Shown piece by piece: positions 1 through 9,428 of a stretch of 64,000 nt of DNA. The notes under the pieces were generated by a model, which saw only the letters and a program-made list of their open reading frames with translations, did not search any database and had not been told where the DNA came from. A program made the translations under genes and the position numbers. Source of the DNA: Rhodothermales bacterium (GTDB taxonomy: Bacteria > Bacteroidota > Rhodothermia > Rhodothermales > UBA10348); NCBI GenBank assembly GCA_024711125.1, contig JANJTM010000025.1, forward strand, positions 124,001-188,000, in the 5' to 3' direction. How positions within the stretch are numbered: the stretch's first letter is position 1; each line of letters begins with the position of its first letter.

Positions 1-1119
1 CGGCCTGAAGGCCCGGTCGAGACGGGAGCCGCGTCGTGGATCGACGAGGGCCCGGGGATCCCCGAACCTCCGGTCATCGTGACGGAGTTCGTGGAACACG
101 AATTCGACGCCGAAGAAACCGAAGACGACGATACGTTCGATTTCGGTTGGGCCGGATCGGCCGCCGACGGCGACGGCTCTACCCGGTCGGTCGAGGTCGG
201 TACCGTCCCCATCGATTTCCTGCCGGGCGACGCCATGGGCGACGGACTCTACTTCGAGGACGAGGCCGAGCTCGGCACCGCGGCCGACGACGGTGCGCTT
301 CCGACGTACGTCTATGGTTTCACCCAGGCCGACGGGACCGGGATGCCGGCCGCGGTCGAAGGGCAGTCGATGGATCCGGACTTCGGACTGCGATTCGTCA
401 CGGTGCGCTCGGTTCGGGCCATCGTCTCGGCCGTGCCGGCAGAGGACTTCTCGCCGGAAGCGTTGCGCGAGCGGTCGAAGGACACCGCCTGGTTGCGGGA
501 GCGCATAAGGACGCATGCCCGGGTACTGGACGCGTTCAAGACCACGACCACGGTCGTACCGCTCCGCTTCGGTGCCGTGTTCGAGAACGAGGCCGACGTC
601 GCCGCGATGCTCGAAGGACGTCACGACGAGCTGTCCGCTTCCGTCGATCGGCTGCGCGGAAAGATGGAATGGGGTGTGCGCGCGGTGCGCAACCTGGACC
701 GTTTGCGCTCGCGCATCCTCGAAGGCGAGCGCGCGGTCGACGAATCGCTCGGATCGCTTTCGAGCGGGGTCGCCCAGTTCGTGAGGGACGAGTTGTCCCG
801 CGCCGCCGACCTCGGGTCGGATGCGCTCGCCGATACGATCACCCGGCACTGCCTCTCGCGCGCAGACGAACACCTTCGCCGGTGGGCTGCCGATGCCGTG
901 GAAAAGGCGATCGTTCCCGGCAAGGCAGACGTCATCCTGAACCGGGCGTACCTGGTGGACCAGGCGACCGTGTCTGCCTTCCGCGACGAGATTGCCCGCC
1001 TCTCGGCCGAGTTCGGCTCCCTCGGGATCACGTTCGAGCTGACGGGTCCGTGGCCCGCCTTCCACTTCAGCGGAATAGACGACAGCGATCTGGCCGGAAC
1101 CGTTCCGGCCCAAGGATAG
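1..1119 (+). CDS. GvpL/GvpF-family gas vesicle protein, possibly 5'-truncated by the window edge
   Basis: The frame is open from base 1 to the stop at 1119; the first in-window candidate start is GTG at 79. The region YVYGFTQADG...VRAIVSAVPAEDFS...WLRERIRTHARVLDAF...VVPLRFGAVFENE is typical of GvpL/F. It is preceded by an acidic N-terminal region. Confidence 0.82.
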   Translation, partial: RPEGPVETGAASWIDEGPGIPEPPVIVTEFVEHEFDAEETEDDDTFDFGWAGSAADGDGSTRSVEVGTVPIDFLPGDAMGDGLYFEDEAELGTAADDGALPTYVYGFTQADGTGMPAAVEGQSMDPDFGLRFVTVRSVRAIVSAVPAEDFSPEALRERSKDTAWLRERIRTHARVLDAFKTTTTVVPLRFGAVFENEADVAAMLEGRHDELSASVDRLRGKMEWGVRAVRNLDRLRSRILEGERAVDESLGSLSSGVAQFVRDELSRAADLGSDALADTITRHCLSRADEHLRRWAADAVEKAIVPGKADVILNRAYLVDQATVSAFRDEIARLSAEFGSLGITFELTGPWPAFHFSGIDDSDLAGTVPAQG

Positions 1120-1144
1120 CCGTTCATACGGCTTCTCGGGGAAG

Positions 1145-1183
1145 CGCCCTCCGGGTCCGTTGGATCCGGGGGGCGTTTTCTTT
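1145..1183 (+). terminator. Rho-independent terminator after the gvpL/F gene
   Basis: CGCCCTCCGG / CCGGGGGGCG arms (10 bp with one G-T pair), 11-nt loop, followed by TTTTCTTT. Confidence 0.7.
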
Positions 1184-1216
1184 GTACGCCCTTCGCTTCA
1201 CCGTCCCCCTGGTCCC

Positions 1217-2455
1217 GTGCGATTCCTGGTTCTCGAGCGATTTCTCGCGGCGCGCTACCTCGCCGGGGCGCAGGGGCGTCCGGAAGGTCGGCGATTCCTG
1301 CGTTTCGTGACGGTGGTCTCGATCGCCGGGGTGGCCGTCGGGGTCGCATCGCTGGTACTCGCGCTCGCCATCGTCCGGGGATTCAGCGGAGAGATCGAGC
1401 GAAAGCTGGTCGGGTTCGGTGCCCACGTCCAGGTGGAGAGCCTGCGGGACGCGCCGCTGGACGACTCGGAAGCCCTGCGCGCATCGCTCGAGCAGCGCGC
1501 CGACGTGATCGACGTGGCCCCCGTGGTCCAGGACTTCACGCTGCTCCGCCGTTCGTCCCGGCATATCGAGGGCGTCTCGATCTGGGGTGCGGAACGCGTC
1601 CCGGATTTCGTCGGAGCCAACCTGTCGGCCGGCACGGCCACGCTTGCACCCGCGGCGGACCGTCTCGACGGGATCGTGCTGGGGGCCGCCCTCGCGCGGG
1701 ACCTCGGCGCGTCGCCCGGGGACCGGCTCACGGCGTTTTCTCCGCGCTCCGATGGACGTACCCCCGGTTCCGTATCGGCCCGCTCGTTTCGCGTGGAGGG
1801 GATCTTCGAAACCGATCTTGCCGATTTCGATGCGCTCTACGCGTTCGTGTCGATCGACGCGGCGAGGGGACTGTTCGGCGTGGGGCCCGACCAGGCGACC
1901 CGCCTCGACGTTCGCATCGTCGACCCGTCCGCGGCCGAACCGGTCGCCCGGGACATCGAAGAATCGTTCGGTTTCCCGGTCATGGCAAGGTCCATCTACG
2001 ACGTCTACCACAGCCTCTTCTCCTGGGTTCGACTGCAGCAGCGCATCATTCCGCTCGTCATCTCGGTGATCGTGCTCGTCGCGGCATTCAACGTGGTCGC
2101 GACCCTGCTCATGCTCATCCTCGAGAAAACCGCCGAAATTGGTCTCCTGGTCTCCATCGGAACCTCCGCAGCCACGGTGCGCCGCACGTTCCTCCTCCTG
2201 GGCCTCCTGATCGGGGCATGCGGCGCCGCGGCAGGCAGCCTGCTGGCGCTCGGGATGGCGCGGCTGCAGCAGGCCTACGGGCTCATCAAGCTTCCGGCCG
2301 ATGCCTATTTCATGCGCACGGCGCCCGTGGATCCGTCGCTCGGCGACGTGGTCGTCGTTGCCGCGGTGACCGTGCTGCTCTGCGGGGCCTCGGCGTATCT
2401 TCCGGCCCGCTTCGCGGCTTCCGTGCGGCCGGTGGAAGCGCTCAAGACCCGCTGA
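1217..2455 (+). CDS. ABC transporter permease, LolC/LolE (FtsX-like) family
   Basis: MRFLVLERFLAARYL..., N-terminal TM segment, MacB-like periplasmic region and FtsX-like C-terminal TM bundle. GTG start chosen at 1217 within ORF 1160..2455. Confidence 0.85.
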   Translation: MRFLVLERFLAARYLAGAQGRPEGRRFLRFVTVVSIAGVAVGVASLVLALAIVRGFSGEIERKLVGFGAHVQVESLRDAPLDDSEALRASLEQRADVIDVAPVVQDFTLLRRSSRHIEGVSIWGAERVPDFVGANLSAGTATLAPAADRLDGIVLGAALARDLGASPGDRLTAFSPRSDGRTPGSVSARSFRVEGIFETDLADFDALYAFVSIDAARGLFGVGPDQATRLDVRIVDPSAAEPVARDIEESFGFPVMARSIYDVYHSLFSWVRLQQRIIPLVISVIVLVAAFNVVATLLMLILEKTAEIGLLVSIGTSAATVRRTFLLLGLLIGACGAAAGSLLALGMARLQQAYGLIKLPADAYFMRTAPVDPSLGDVVVVAAVTVLLCGASAYLPARFAASVRPVEALKTR

Positions 2456-2460
2456 GAATC

Positions 2461-2712
2461 ATGTCGACGTCGGTAACCGTGCGTCTGTTCGCTGCCCTGA
2501 GGGAGCGCGTGGGCGAGGACCGGGTTTCGGTGTTCCTCGAAGGGGATGCCTCGGTTCGAGACCTCGTGGAAGCCGTTGTGCGCAAACATCCCGAGGTCGC
2601 TCCATTCGAGCGTTACATCAGGGTAGCGGTCAACTCGAGGTACGTGTCCGGGGACAGTCGGGTCGCCGCGGGCGACGAGGTCGCCTTCATCAGCCCGGTG
2701 AGCGGCGGATGA
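2461..2712 (+). CDS. moaD: Molybdopterin synthase sulfur-carrier subunit MoaD
   Basis: Short ubiquitin-like protein VTVRLFAALRERVG... ending in ...FISPVSGG with the C-terminal Gly-Gly. Directly precedes moaE. Confidence 0.88.
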   Translation: MSTSVTVRLFAALRERVGEDRVSVFLEGDASVRDLVEAVVRKHPEVAPFERYIRVAVNSRYVSGDSRVAAGDEVAFISPVSGG

Positions 2713-3137
2713 CGGCGCGTCGTTCGGTCTCCCTGGAATCGGACCCGCTGTCGCCCGGGCAGGTCATGGCGCACGTTCAGGACGACAGCGCCGGGGCCAT
2801 CGACGTGTTCGTGGGCACCACCCGGCGTTACACGGAGGGGCGGGAGACCGTCGAACTGACGTACGAGGCATACGAGACCATGGCGGTCGCCGAAATGGAC
2901 CGTCTGGCCGACGAGGCCTGCGCCCGCTGGCCGCTTACGGGGGTCGCGATCCATCACCGGGTCGGCACGGTGCCCGTCGGCGAGATCTCCGTGGTCATAG
3001 CCGTGTCGAGCCCGCACCGCGCCGCCGCCCTGGACGCGTGCCGTTTCCTCATCGAGGGCCTGAAGGCCGACGTCCCGATCTGGAAACGCGAGCGGTACGC
3101 CGACGGCTCCATCGAATGGGTGCGGCCGCTCGGCTGA
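2709..3137 (+). CDS. moaE: Molybdopterin synthase catalytic subunit MoaE
   Basis: GAIDVFVGTTR...LTYEAYETMAVAEM...IHHRVGTVPVGE...VPIWKRERYADGS, matching the MoaE family. Overlaps the moaD stop by 4 nt. Confidence 0.92.
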   Translation: MTARRSVSLESDPLSPGQVMAHVQDDSAGAIDVFVGTTRRYTEGRETVELTYEAYETMAVAEMDRLADEACARWPLTGVAIHHRVGTVPVGEISVVIAVSSPHRAAALDACRFLIEGLKADVPIWKRERYADGSIEWVRPLG

Positions 3138-3143
3138 AGACGG

Positions 3144-4100
3144 TCAGATCCCCGAGAGCCGGTCGAGGATGCGAGCCGACGGATCGGGATGGGTGTCGGG
3201 GACGAACGCGCGCCCGGTCACGTGCTCGTACAGCTCGATGTACCGGGAAGCGATCTCGACGCGAAAATCGTCGGACAGGTCGGGGAGAAGTTGACCCTCC
3301 TTGCCCTGGAACCCGTGGTCCATCAACCACTCGCGCACGAACTCCTTCGACAGTTGGCGCTGCGGAAGGTCCTGCGCCAGGAGCGCTTCGTACGACGACG
3401 CGAAGAAGTAGCGGGACGAATCGGGCGTATGCACCTCGTCGATGAGCAGGAATCGGCCGTCGGGCGCACGCCCGAACTCGTACTTGGTGTCGACGAGGAT
3501 GAGGTCGCGCTCGGCCGCCATGCGGCTCCCGCGATCGAACAGAGCGAGGGCCAGGCTTTCGAGGTGGTCGAATTCCGACTCCGTCAACAGTCCCCGCCTG
3601 ACGATCTCGTCGCGGCTCGTGTCCTCGTCGTGGCCCTCGGACGCCTTCGTGGAGGGGGTCAGGATCGGATCCGGAAGCCGGCTGTTCTGCCGCAGCCCCT
3701 CGGGAAGCCTCTGTCCGCACAGGATCCGGCCCCCGTCCCGGTAGGTGCGCCACGCGTGTCCGGCCATGTATCCGCGGACCACGAATTCCACGGGGACCGT
3801 TCGACACGGCACGGCGACCGTCACGTTGGGATCGGGTACCGACAACACGGCGTTCGGCGCGACGTCGGCCGTGTGTTCGAAGAAGAACGCGGCCAGTTGA
3901 TTCAATACCTGCCCCTTGAAGGGGATCGTCTGCCGGAGGATGTGGTCGAAAGCCGAAATGCGGTCGGTCGTGACGAGCACGAGTCGGTCCGCGGTGGCGT
4001 AGGTATCCCGCACCTTTCCGCCGTAGCGGGTGCCGAGTCGATCGAACCGGGTTTCGCGGAGCGTATGACCGAGCTGCGCGCGAAGGAGGGAGGCGTCCAT
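3144..4100 (-). CDS. purC: Phosphoribosylaminoimidazole-succinocarboxamide synthase
   Basis: GKVRDTY...LVLVTTDRISAFD...PVEFVVRGYMAGHAW...LVDTKYEFG...LIDEVHTPDSSRYF. Confidence 0.95.
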   Translation of the reverse strand: MDASLLRAQLGHTLRETRFDRLGTRYGGKVRDTYATADRLVLVTTDRISAFDHILRQTIPFKGQVLNQLAAFFFEHTADVAPNAVLSVPDPNVTVAVPCRTVPVEFVVRGYMAGHAWRTYRDGGRILCGQRLPEGLRQNSRLPDPILTPSTKASEGHDEDTSRDEIVRRGLLTESEFDHLESLALALFDRGSRMAAERDLILVDTKYEFGRAPDGRFLLIDEVHTPDSSRYFFASSYEALLAQDLPQRQLSKEFVREWLMDHGFQGKEGQLLPDLSDDFRVEIASRYIELYEHVTGRAFVPDTHPDPSARILDRLSGI

Positions 4101-4108
4101 GAAAACCG

Positions 4109-5149
4109 TCAGACGGGTTGGGGCAGGGAGTGGTCCGACGACCGCCGGATCCGCAGTTTCGGGACGATCTGTTCGTGGACCGGAATTCCGTCCGGCATGC
4201 CCAGGCTCGACAGCAGCCGCTCGGTTGCCGACCGCCCGATCTGCTGGATGGATTGGTCCACGCTGGAAAGCCCGAGATAGTGGCTCGTCTTGATATCGTC
4301 GTACCCGACGAACGCGACGTCGTCGGGCACACGGAGGCCGGCGTCGTAGGCGGCCTTCCAGGCCCCGATGGCCTGCACGTCACTCGACGCGAAAACGGCG
4401 GTGATCCGGGGTTCGATCGCGAGCAGGCGGCCCATGGCCTCGTAACCGGCCTCTTCGCTGAAACCCGCGTGCTTGATCGTATCGCCGTGAACCACCAGCG
4501 CCGCGTCGAACGGAACACCGGCCTGCTCGAGGGCCAACCGGTAGCCGAGCACCCGTTCGTTCTGGATTTCGCTCTGGGTGAACGCCCGGATCATGCCGAT
4601 TCGCCGGTGGCCCCGGCCAAGCAGGTGCTGTACGGCCTCGCGCGATCCCGCCACGTCGTCCCAGACATAGGAATCGAAGGAGGGCCACTGCGATCCGATC
4701 AGGACGACCGGGGCGCGAAGGCTGGCCAACTCGCGCGCGACGGTTTCGTCCATCTGCATGCCGGCGATGAGCAGGCCGTCCACCGCGCCGCGCTGGAGAA
4801 AACCCAGCAGCGAGCGGACCGGGGTACGCCAACCCAGGTCGCAAAGCAGGAGATCCACGTCGAGTTCGCGTTCCTGCAGGCAGGCCCTGATTCCCTTGAG
4901 CAACTCGTTGTGGAACGGGGTGGTGTACGTCGGAAGGGCGACCGCCAGCGTGCTGAGCCGCTGCTGGGCGAGCTTCCGTGCCGTGCGATCGGGGCGATAC
5001 TGCAATTCCTCGACCGCACGCAACACGCGGGCGCGGGTCTTTTCCGACACGTCGCTCGAGTTGTTCAGGACCCGGGAAACGGTCGAAATGGCGACATTGG
5101 CCCGGGCCGCGACCTCGTAGATGGTGATTTTCGCGCGTTCGTTGGACAT
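4109..5149 (-). CDS. LacI-family transcriptional regulator
   Basis: N-terminal HTH ITIYEVAARANVAISTVSRVLNNSSDVSEKTR followed by a periplasmic-binding-like domain. Internal ATG at 5149 chosen. Confidence 0.92.
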   Translation of the reverse strand: MSNERAKITIYEVAARANVAISTVSRVLNNSSDVSEKTRARVLRAVEELQYRPDRTARKLAQQRLSTLAVALPTYTTPFHNELLKGIRACLQERELDVDLLLCDLGWRTPVRSLLGFLQRGAVDGLLIAGMQMDETVARELASLRAPVVLIGSQWPSFDSYVWDDVAGSREAVQHLLGRGHRRIGMIRAFTQSEIQNERVLGYRLALEQAGVPFDAALVVHGDTIKHAGFSEEAGYEAMGRLLAIEPRITAVFASSDVQAIGAWKAAYDAGLRVPDDVAFVGYDDIKTSHYLGLSSVDQSIQQIGRSATERLLSSLGMPDGIPVHEQIVPKLRIRRSSDHSLPQPV

Positions 5150-5255
5150 CGGTGCGCCTGGTTCCGCTCTGCGCAAGGTACGCATGGCGGAGGTTCCCCG
5201 TTCGTGGGCGGAGAGGCAGGAAACAACGACCCGCCGGTAGGGCATTGAAGCCCGC

Positions 5256-7691
5256 ATGGAAGCACGCCACGATCCCGATCCGGCGCCGGCCCAGGAGCTG
5301 GCCCTTCCGATCGAAGGAATGACCTGCGCCGCGTGTGCGGTCCGCATCGAGCGCAAACTCTCGAAAGCCGACGGCGTCGATCAGGCCGCGGTCAACTACG
5401 CGACCGAGGAAGCGCTCGTACGGGTCGCTCCCGGCGGCGCGGGCCTTGCGGACCTCGTTCGCGCGGTCGAGAGCGCCGGTTACTCCGTTCGCACCGCCGC
5501 CGCGGAGACGTCGGTGCCGGGACCGGCCGAAGCCGACGGGACGGCCGCCCGGGTTCGGACGGTTCGTGGCGTACTCGAGGTTCGGGTGCGGGAAGAAGGC
5601 GGCGCCTACCTCGTCGAGACCCGGTTCGTCCGCGGCGTGACCGACCCGGTCGTCCTCGCCCGCGCGATGGGCGTGGACGTCGCACCCACGGAGGCGGAAG
5701 GGGACGCGCTCGAGCGGGAGCACGACGCGCGACGGCGGTATCTCCGGCTACGGTTCGTCGTTTCGGCGATCCTGACCGTTCCGGTGGCGGTCCTGGGCAT
5801 GTCGCATGGCCTGTTCCACGTGCCGGGCGCGAACTGGATCGCGTTCGCGCTCACTACCCCGGTCGTTGCCTGGAGCGGCGCCGAGTTCTTCCGCCTGGCG
5901 TGGAGAGCGGCCCGCCATGGAGCGGCCGACATGAATACGCTCGTGGCCGCGGGCGTCGGCACCGCGTGGGCCGTCAGCGTGGCGGCGCTCGTGGCGCCGC
6001 GGTTTTTCGTATCGGCCGGAGCGCAGCCCGATGTGTATTTCGAGGCGGCCGCGGTCATCGTCACGCTCCTTCTCTTCGGCCGGTTTCTCGAGGAGCGTGC
6101 GAAGGGGCGCACGGGAGCGGCGATACGGTCCCTGATGACCCTGCAGCCACCCGAGGCGCGCGTCAGGGATCGGGGGGAGGAGCGGCTCATTCCGGCGGGC
6201 GAGGCGCTGCCGGGCATGGAGGTCGTGGTTCGACCGGGCGAGCGGATCCCCGTGGACGGCGACGTGGTCGAGGGGCGGTCCAGCGTCGACGAAAGCATGG
6301 TCACGGGGGAGCCGCTTCCTGTCGAGCGGGGGCCGGGTGACCGCGTGGTCGCCGGAACGCTCAATACGACCGGTGCCTTCGTATGCGTCGTGCGGCGGAC
6401 GGGGCGGGACACCCTGCTCCAGCGCATCGTCGAAGCGGTGCGAAAGGCCCAGGGCCAGAAGCCGCCCATCCAGGATCTCGCCGATCGTGTCGCCGCGGTC
6501 TTCGTTCCGATCGTGATCGCCGTGGCGGCGGCGTCGGCGCTGGTATGGTGGGCCTGGGGACCCGAACCGCAATGGAACCACGCCGTCATGCGGTTCGTCA
6601 CCGTGTTGATCATCGCCTGCCCCTGTGCGCTCGGTCTCGCCACGCCGACGGCCATCGTGGTCGCCTCGGGCGTAGCGGCACGGCTGGGCATTCTCGTGCG
6701 GAACGGCGCCGCCCTCGAGACGCTGGCCCGCGTGGGACGCGTGGCGTTCGACAAGACGGGCACCCTGACCCTCGGTAGCCCGGTGCTGGCGACCGTACGA
6801 CCCGAGGCGCCGTTCGACGAGACGCAGTTGGTGCGATGGTCGGCGTCGGTCGAGGCTCTCAGCGAGCATCCCATCGCGCGCGCGATCGTGGATGCCGCGG
6901 CCGCCCGCGGCATTCTTCCGGCGAAGGTCGTCGACTTCACGATGGAATCGGGACGCGGAGTCGGCGCGACCGTCGATGGGCACGCGATCCGGGTCGGCAC
7001 GGCTGCGTGGACCGGGTTGACGGGCGACGGGTCCGACCGCCTCGAGCGGGACGATACCGGCGCCACCGTGATCACGATTTCGGTTGACGGTCGTTCGGCG
7101 GGCTTCCTGACCGTGAGGGATTCGCTCCGACCGACCGCGGCGACGACCGTTTCGACGCTGCGGCACCTCGGCGTCGACAGCGTCATGGTAACGGGCGACG
7201 GCGAGCCGGCCGCCCGTCACGTCGCGGCACTCGCCGGAATACACGACGTGCGCGCAGGCCTCCTGCCCGGCGACAAGGAGGCGTTCATCTCGTCGGTGCG
7301 GGGCCATGGTCCGGCGGTCGCGTTCGTGGGCGACGGCATGAACGACGCACCCGCCCTGGCGCGCGCCGACGTGGGATTCGCGATGGGAAGCGGGACCGAC
7401 ATCGCCATGCAGGCGAGCGACGTGACCCTCGTCCGCCCGGATCCCCTGCTCGTGGCCGATGCGATCCGGCTCTCGCGCCGCACGGTGCGGACCATACGAT
7501 CGAACCTGTTTTTCGCTTTCGTCTATAACGTGATCCTGATACCCGTCGCGGCCGGGGCGCTGTACCCGCTTCACCCCGATCTGCTGCTCAACCCGATGCT
7601 CGCGTCGGCGGCCATGGCGGCCTCCAGCGTCTCCGTGGTCGGGAACAGCCTCAGGCTGCGCAGATTCGAGCGACTGCAAACGAAGCCATGA
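5256..7691 (+). CDS. copA: Cu(+)-translocating P1B-type ATPase
   Basis: N-terminal HMA motif [15 protein letters not shown] ([13 protein letters not shown]), phosphorylation motif [23 protein letters not shown] hinge. Confidence 0.94.
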   Translation: MEARHDPDPAPAQELALPIEGMTCAACAVRIERKLSKADGVDQAAVNYATEEALVRVAPGGAGLADLVRAVESAGYSVRTAAAETSVPGPAEADGTAARVRTVRGVLEVRVREEGGAYLVETRFVRGVTDPVVLARAMGVDVAPTEAEGDALEREHDARRRYLRLRFVVSAILTVPVAVLGMSHGLFHVPGANWIAFALTTPVVAWSGAEFFRLAWRAARHGAADMNTLVAAGVGTAWAVSVAALVAPRFFVSAGAQPDVYFEAAAVIVTLLLFGRFLEERAKGRTGAAIRSLMTLQPPEARVRDRGEERLIPAGEALPGMEVVVRPGERIPVDGDVVEGRSSVDESMVTGEPLPVERGPGDRVVAGTLNTTGAFVCVVRRTGRDTLLQRIVEAVRKAQGQKPPIQDLADRVAAVFVPIVIAVAAASALVWWAWGPEPQWNHAVMRFVTVLIIACPCALGLATPTAIVVASGVAARLGILVRNGAALETLARVGRVAFDKTGTLTLGSPVLATVRPEAPFDETQLVRWSASVEALSEHPIARAIVDAAAARGILPAKVVDFTMESGRGVGATVDGHAIRVGTAAWTGLTGDGSDRLERDDTGATVITISVDGRSAGFLTVRDSLRPTAATTVSTLRHLGVDSVMVTGDGEPAARHVAALAGIHDVRAGLLPGDKEAFISSVRGHGPAVAFVGDGMNDAPALARADVGFAMGSGTDIAMQASDVTLVRPDPLLVADAIRLSRRTVRTIRSNLFFAFVYNVILIPVAAGALYPLHPDLLLNPMLASAAMAASSVSVVGNSLRLRRFERLQTKP

Positions 7692-7900
7692 TCATGGAAA
7701 AGGAATTGACCATCGGCGGAATGAGCTGCATGCACTGCGTTCATGCCGTACGCGGCGCACTCTCGAACCTCGAAGGCGTCGAGGTCAAGGAAGTGCGCAT
7801 CGGGCACGCGACCGTGTCCGTGGATCCCGAACGCGTGGACGACGCGAAACTGCGGCGGGCCCTCGACGACGAGGGATACCCGGTCGAGGCGATCGCCTGA
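7688..7900 (+). CDS. copZ: HMA-domain copper chaperone (CopZ-like)
   Basis: 70-aa protein with [17 protein letters not shown] and the betaalphabetabetaalphabeta HMA length. Overlaps the copA stop by 4 nt. Confidence 0.88.
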   Translation: MIMEKELTIGGMSCMHCVHAVRGALSNLEGVEVKEVRIGHATVSVDPERVDDAKLRRALDDEGYPVEAIA

Positions 7901-7901
7901 C

Positions 7902-9299
7902 CTATTTCCCGAGCGCTCGCGCCATCTCGCCGATGGTCGTGAATTTCACGCGGGGGCGTCCCGTCTCCGATCCTCGACCCGTCTCGAGCTGGTCGAGCTT
8001 CTTCCAGTCGTCGTAGGAGAACGTGACCGGCTGGCGGGTGGCCACCAGGGCCGTCACCGAATCCGGTGAGGGCTGCGGCGGATCGGGGAGCCGCCCGTCG
8101 GCCAGATCCGAGAGCAGCAGGTTCACGGTTTCCACCGCGCAGGCCTTGTTGGTCCCGATCACGCCGGAGGGTCCACGCTTGATCCACCCGGCCGTGTAGA
8201 GGCCCGGTACGGGCGCGTCGTCTTCGGTCGTGACCCGCCCGTCCCGGTTGCGGATGACGCCCCAGGCCTCGTGGAAGGGCACCCCGGGAAGCGAAACACC
8301 CCGGTAGCCGACCGAGCGGAAGACGAGCCCCGCCGCGAGCGTCTCCGTGCGGTCGGTCGGGCGGGCCTTGAGGCTGCCCTTGCCGTCCGGCACCAGTTCG
8401 TTGTGCACGATGCGGACCGCGCCGACGCCGCCGTCCTGCGCCGGCAGGATTTCGGTGGGGGAAACGCAGAACCGGAAGACGACGCGGCGGCGGCGCCCGT
8501 TCGGAGCCGCCCCGGCATACTCCTGCAGCAGTTCGACTTTCCGGGCGACCGTGCGGTCCGGGTTTTCGGCCAGCTCGGCTGCCGACAAGGGGTCCAGCGC
8601 CGCCTCGTCGGCCGGCACGATCACGTCGGCGTCGGCCAGTTCGCCCATCTCCTTGATCTCGGGGAGCGTGAACGCCGCCTGCGCGGGGCCGCGGCGGCCC
8701 AGCACGAGCACTTCCTCGATCCGGCTCTGCCGCAGCGCCTCGAGCGCGTGGTCGGCGATGTCGGTCGTCGCGAGTTCCTCCGGGGTCTTGCAGAGGATGC
8801 GGGCCACGTCGATGGCGACGTTGCCGACGCCCACCACGACGGCCGTGCGCTGGGTGAGATCGAACGACAGGTCGCGGAAATCCGGATGCCCGTTGTACCA
8901 GGCCACGAATTCGGTCGCCGAATGGCTGCGCTCGAGGTCGTCGCCCGGGATCCCGAGCGCCCGATCCACCTGGGCGCCCGTCGTGAATACGACGGCGTGG
9001 TAGTGGCGGCGCAGATCGTCCAACGCGAGATCGCGACCGAAATCGACGTTTCCGAAGAACCGGAAGCCGGGGTGTTCGGCGGTCTTGTCGTAGACCCGCG
9101 TGACGTTCTTGATCTTCTGGTGGTCCGGCGCCACTCCGGCCCGCACGAGCCCGTACGGCGTCGGCAGCCGGTCGAACAGGTCGACGGACACCGTCAACCC
9201 GGACTGCTTGAAGAGATGTTCGGCGGCATAGAAACCGGCCGGACCGGCGCCGACGACTGCCACGCGCAGGGGCGATTCAGGGGTGCCCGGGTTCGCCAT
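7902..9299 (-). CDS. FAD-dependent ferredoxin/adrenodoxin-type NADP reductase (FprA-like)
   Basis: VAVVGAGPAGFYAAEHL...LPTPYGLVRAGVAPDHQKIKNV...VVVGVGNVAIDVARIL...GWIKRGPSGVIGTNK. ATG at 9299 chosen within the longer ORF. Confidence 0.9.
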   Translation of the reverse strand: MANPGTPESPLRVAVVGAGPAGFYAAEHLFKQSGLTVSVDLFDRLPTPYGLVRAGVAPDHQKIKNVTRVYDKTAEHPGFRFFGNVDFGRDLALDDLRRHYHAVVFTTGAQVDRALGIPGDDLERSHSATEFVAWYNGHPDFRDLSFDLTQRTAVVVGVGNVAIDVARILCKTPEELATTDIADHALEALRQSRIEEVLVLGRRGPAQAAFTLPEIKEMGELADADVIVPADEAALDPLSAAELAENPDRTVARKVELLQEYAGAAPNGRRRRVVFRFCVSPTEILPAQDGGVGAVRIVHNELVPDGKGSLKARPTDRTETLAAGLVFRSVGYRGVSLPGVPFHEAWGVIRNRDGRVTTEDDAPVPGLYTAGWIKRGPSGVIGTNKACAVETVNLLLSDLADGRLPDPPQPSPDSVTALVATRQPVTFSYDDWKKLDQLETGRGSETGRPRVKFTTIGEMARALGK

Positions 9300-9428
9300 G
9301 AGCTTGAATCCTCGTACGATTGCTTCGGTGAAGGGAACGCGGGCGGAAAGTATCCCTCCCCCCGTGCGAGGACAAGCGGGGGATCTCCCACAGCGAAACC
9401 GGCGTGCGACCCCCGGGTACAGCGCCGG

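Noticed and set aside
1124-2011. 295-aa minus-strand ORF
   Set aside because: Antisense to the LolC/E-like permease; no family features.
3189-4280. 363-aa plus-strand ORF
   Set aside because: Antisense to purC and the LacI gene; no family features.
4109-5300. LacI-type gene as copper regulator of copA
   Set aside because: Only divergent adjacency supports it. LacI-family proteins usually sense sugars/purines and no operator palindrome was evident in 5150-5255.
5748-7679. 643-aa minus-strand ORF
   Set aside because: Antisense to copA, which has all P1B-ATPase motifs; no domain recognisable in the antisense translation.
8271-9428. N-terminal extension of ORF 8271..12881
   Set aside because: Overlaps the ferredoxin reductase gene on the other strand. 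A clear signal peptide at 9429 marks the real start of the outer-membrane protein.
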